A stretch of 64,000 bases of DNA. It comes from Paraspadella gotoi. Its lineage: Eukaryota > Chaetognatha. Every line of letters begins with the position of its first letter. Position 1 is the stretch's first letter. The stretch lies in NCBI GenBank assembly GCA_051294375.1, contig CM119265.1:14918963-14982962 (forward strand). Direction: 5' to 3'. Under the pieces are notes generated by a model. That model was given only the letters and a program-made list of their open reading frames with translations, had not been told where the DNA came from and did not search any database. Below are positions 60,236-64,000 of the stretch, in pieces. The translations under genes were made by a program, and so were the position numbers.

Positions 60236-63200
60236 ATGACAATCTTCGAGCCTCGCCCGCCATGGGGGATTCCAGGAGGTGGAAAAGGGGGCGTTCCACC
60301 GCCTTCCAATGTCCCCAGAACCACAAGTCATTACTACCATCAAAATTTAAACAGATATGGACAGCCCAAAATGCGACAACGACCCAAAAGCGATGAACAC
60401 AATCCTCCTTTACGGCATTTTTTAAGTCAGGAGAGTTCACGAAAAATTCCGACGCCACCAACCAAAACAAGCGGCAGTCCAAGAGAAGTAACGTTCGAAG
60501 TAAGTTATTTTCCGTGATTTAACTTTTGATGAAGCAATTCCAAGGTTTTGCGCTGCAATTGTTCAGTATAACAAGATTTATACAGCCTTAGCTTTCCGGT
60601 CACGGGATGATTATTCCTATTGATTATATGACTACTAGACCTTGCCAGAAAATTTGAAGTTTGTGATCCAGCTTAGTAGTAGGGCTCAAAACGAGCTTCA
60701 TACATGCGCGGATGTTTTACCATATTCCTTTTAAAAAAAAATTATGGGAAATGCTGCCAACTTTTAAAAAAATGCTGTTTTGTATTGGACTTATATATAT
60801 ATATATACTTATATGGCTTAGTATTTCATCAATTATTAAATTAAATTTTTGCTCATATGACCGAATTTCTTAATGATGACGTAGGATACGTGTGCGCAAA
60901 AAGTTACAAAACCTATCTGCTCTGCGACTATTATTGGCGCAAATAAAAATACGCCCTGAAATCCAATTTACATTTATACTTCAGGATAAGAAACAAATCT
61001 CAAGAACACTCTCGTTCGGTGCAATTATATTTGGAATGCTAATAGGAGCCACGGGAGGCGCTGGAGTGTTTTTTGGAATGTGGTGGTCTTTAAACTATAA
61101 TTTTTCCATTAGCGCAGGAATAGCCATTTCAGGTAAGAGGCAATGCCAATGGCTCCATTTTTTCACTTAATTATCAAAATATTAGCGTAATAAATTATAA
61201 TTTAATAAATATACAAAAACATTAACTTGGACAAAACCTAAGGTTAAATTCCCAGTATGGTGGGAGCAGGAGGCAAGTCATTCGCCTCCCAACCCAAAGG
61301 TCCGGGGGTTCTAGCAGTTAATAGGGACGGGGCGCTTAACCTGCCTGTAACACGGTGTTACATCCTGATCCGAAGCTCAGGGACTGCTTATATTGAATGG
61401 TTCTGTCACTAACACAATAATAATTACTGTCTCTTCACCAGTTTTATTTCAGTTAAAAATGTATTAATCTAGTTGAGATTCTTTCTATTGAATTTTTATT
61501 AAATTATACTGTAATTATTTGCCTCATTAGTGGGATTCGTAGCGGCAATTTTGTTATCGACTTCAGTTCATGCCCGCTGCTTAAGTTTATTGCTTCTACC
61601 TCAAATCGGCACCAGAGAAGGGCGTGCCATTATTTTGTCGATTATTTCTGGATTGATAATTACGGGGCCAATGGCTAATATTATTCAAAATTCACAGGTC
61701 CGTTTTACGAAACATATTAAATTTTACTTGATTGTGTAAAGAATAATACTTCCATATACTGCAGGAAGTAGGAAAGTCTCTGAGTTGCAGCTACGAAGTA
61801 TCGTACAACCAAAGTAAAATCTTGGCAGAAGTGGCGAAAGACCCCATGAATTCAATGAATGAAAAAATTGAAGGGAGTATCGAGCGAGCTAAAGCCTTTT
61901 CCGGAATAGTTGAGAAGGCAATAAGTGCCGTTCTCAAGAAAGTCGAAGTCTTTTCTAACGGTCTCGGAGATTTGGGACAAGGTAACTTTGGATAATGTTA
62001 TCTTCGAAATATGTACATTGTACAATATCTTAAGATTTTTTTCAAAAATAGGTTTAAGCATGGTAACAGAACGTTGTGAACTAGAAATGCATAATGTCAG
62101 AAATGCGTGTGTTTCTGGAATGGATCATGTATATCACACTTGTTTGGATAAAACAACTTACACAAAAACAAAATGCAACGAGGCACTTTCAACTGTAATA
62201 AATGGTGGAACATGTGACGTTCTTCAAGGTTCTGTTCAATAAATAAGACCATATACGAATAGCACTAAAATTTTCTTTAAGAATTAATAACTAGTATTAA
62301 CAACAGTATTAACAGGCAATAAATGCTGATATCATTTGATGTCCTTTTACAATCGATAAAACTAAAAAACAGATTTCACAAAAATAATAAATCAATCCAA
62401 ATGTAGGTATCGCTCAGACATGCATGGTTGTAGACTGGGGGCAGCTTTGTACATCGGTGGACTGGCTTGATCCCATTTCAAAACGTTGTAGAGAAGACAT
62501 GGGTGCCATTCGACGTGATTGTGAAGCTGCTATGACAGCTGTGGAAAAAGATTGTCGATGGATGGTGGGAAAAGCAGTCTCAGGTTATGAGCTTCTTCTT
62601 TTTCTTGTGATTGTCAGTGTTTTTCAAAATTTCACAACTTCATTTACAGGAGCATTATGCAAACCGGTTGATCTAGCAAAAATGACCTGTGTGGCTTTCA
62701 AGGAAGCTGATAGTTTATGCTCCTTAGCAACGGTTACGCAAGGAATGTGCAAGAGTCTGAATAAAGCAGCAAGAAACTTGGAATCATTCGGCGAAAGCGT
62801 AAATGAGGCATTTGATGAAGTCAGAGACTACTTCAAAGTTGATGCAGGTAATACTTAACGGTAATAACAAGTTTGACAGAAATATGTTCCAAATCATACA
62901 CTTATTCAAATTAAAAGGACCAGTTGACTGCCGACGGCCTTGTGAAAATACCAATTCTGTTCAACATTACCATAAGCAGTTATATAATATAATACAAAGT
63001 CCGACTACGTGAATTAAACTAAAGTTAGATTAAATTTAAAAATGAATAAATTATATAATGGATATTTTAATTGATAGCGCTTGATTTAATCAATAGTAAC
63101 AGAAATAAAATGTCATCTTGAAGTAGGCAAAAGTACAAATTCACAGAGAATTTTTTTTTCTTTAGTCGTGATTGGCGTCGCGAACACAACCCACAATACG

Positions 63201-64000
63201 TCGAAATCGAGGGAGCAAATTCAAGCTGCGATTAATACAGAAATAGAAGAGAGAACACAAACGCTTCGTTGGTTAACAGACATTGCTGGAAAACTACTTC
63301 CACTCACCATTCTTTTCTTATTAATTTCTTGTATTTTGTATATGAGAAAATATTTAAAAAACATAGAACACGATAACAAGTATATAACACCTAAATTTGC
63401 TGAAATTGACGACACTCTCGGAGCTTCATTTGGAAAATCCGAGAAACTAATGCCGCTTAAGCCACATGAGAAGGAAAGGTGAATGTAATGTTTATTGGGA
63501 AATGTGATCACTAAGTAATAAAGACAATATTAAATATGAAATTTTCCCTTACCCCAAGATATCAAGTTATACGCGGAGGATGCTGTGGACTGAAAATAAG
63601 TTGGATGGCAATAATTAAAGCAATAATTCCAATTATTTTGCACATGATCTTTTGTGCGCTCATTTGTCTTGGAGATTTTGGATTGTGGCTCATTTTGGCG
63701 GTTGCCAAAAAGCATGGATCTGTTGAATACAATGTGGAAGGAACGGCGAAATCAACCTATGAAATTAAGGTAAAATTAGTTTTTTTTTTTTTTTTAAATT
63801 ATTTTTGAATTATTCTTGGAACTTGTACCCTTACAAGGGTGATGGAATATTTGCAACTCTTCTGAAGGACTTCGTAGAGAGTTTATCCATGACCAAGAAA
63901 TACGAGATTAACGTATCTTCAGAATATTGTCTTCCTGAAGCCGTCCCACCAAATTGGAAACTAATTATGATTTGTCTTGGGCTGTACCTTTTGTCATTGT
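60236..64000 (+). CDS. DC-STAMP-domain membrane protein (DCST1/sneaky type), 10 exons, 3' end outside window
   Basis: Exons: 60236-60499, 60985-61132, 61531-61697, 61765-61981, 62052-62228, 62407-62583, 62650-62847, 63166-63478, 63559-63769 and 63838 to the edge, all in phase, giving 678 residues so far. The N-terminus is Pro/Gly-rich (RPPWGIPGGGKGGVPPP). Membrane segments follow: LSFGAIIFGMLIGATGGAGV, FVAAILLSTSV, AIILSIISGLIITGP, LLPLTILFLLISCILYM, IIPIILHMIFCALICLGDFG and LIMICLGLYLLSL. Exons 5-7 are extracellular-like and rich in spaced Cys (HTCLDKTTYTKTKCNEALS, KRCREDMGAIRRDCEAAM, KDCRWMVGKAVSG). This is the layout of DCST1/DCST2 and Drosophila sneaky, sperm proteins needed for fertilisation steps. 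The missing C-terminus should hold the rest of the DC-STAMP domain and often a RING-like finger. The start may lie further upstream through an acceptor at 60178 (TTCTACGCAG). Confidence 0.85.
61256..61438 (+). mobile_element. Solo LTR-like repeat with internal deletion, in an intron
   Basis: It starts TATGGTGGGAGCAGGAGGC, lacks part of the 5' third and the segment after GGGGTTCTAG, and ends CTGTCTCTTCA. CCAG on both sides is a 4-bp target duplication. It sits between exons 2 and 3 of the DC-STAMP-domain gene. Confidence 0.8.

Noticed and set aside
1-64000. CRISPR arrays, bacterial operons, rRNA genes, virus-derived genes
   Set aside because: No regularly spaced repeats, ribosome-binding-site-led gene clusters, rRNA or capsid/envelope-like frames were seen; the intron-rich structure is eukaryotic.

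Overview
This is nuclear DNA from an animal. It is AT-rich, genes are split by short GT-AG introns, coding exons are visibly richer in C and G than their surroundings, and a large share is interspersed repeats. An NR1-type nuclear receptor, a mitochondrial ClpP, a DC-STAMP-domain membrane protein, an FBXO47-like F-box protein and a CXorf65-like protein are all metazoan genes. I favour an invertebrate, perhaps an arthropod such as a crustacean, but only weakly. All gene models were built by hand from reading frame, splice signals and intron phase; no search was run. Layout: 0-5 kb holds a CXorf65-like gene (minus) and an unrecognised serine-rich exon (minus). From 4.83 to 20.78 kb one stretch of about 8 kb appears twice in tandem. 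It carries an FBXO47 orthologue and the 3' end of an unknown gene upstream of it. The copies differ mainly by scattered small indels that break frames in one copy and not the other, and the second ends at a run of 25 N. This is most simply an assembly duplication (two haplotypes, or noisy unpolished sequence), not biology. A second such duplication of about 2.4 kb lies at 22.6-27.5 kb. 27-41 kb mixes transposon copies with small minus-strand genes: an unknown 247-residue protein, a rhodanese-like protein with a frameshift, and two unknown genes lying head to tail. 41.5-51.7 kb is one large plus-strand gene, a nuclear receptor of ten coding exons and 841 codons. Its first intron contains the whole five-exon ClpP gene on the opposite strand. 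52-58.5 kb has repeats and exons of two unknown minus-strand genes. 60.2-64 kb holds ten exons of a DC-STAMP-domain protein (DCST1/sneaky type) that runs off the window. Mobile DNA: a very small LTR-type element (two complete copies with PBS-like and polypurine tracts, plus solo repeats, with 4-bp target duplications); a tRNA-like SINE; two MITE families with clear inverted ends; a Tc1/mariner relic with another inverted-repeat element inside it; a non-LTR reverse transcriptase fragment; and three fold-back elements. How the genes relate: FBXO47 (meiosis) and DCST1/sneaky (sperm-egg steps) are germline genes in model animals, but nothing in the window shows common control. ClpP and the nuclear receptor interlock by position only.
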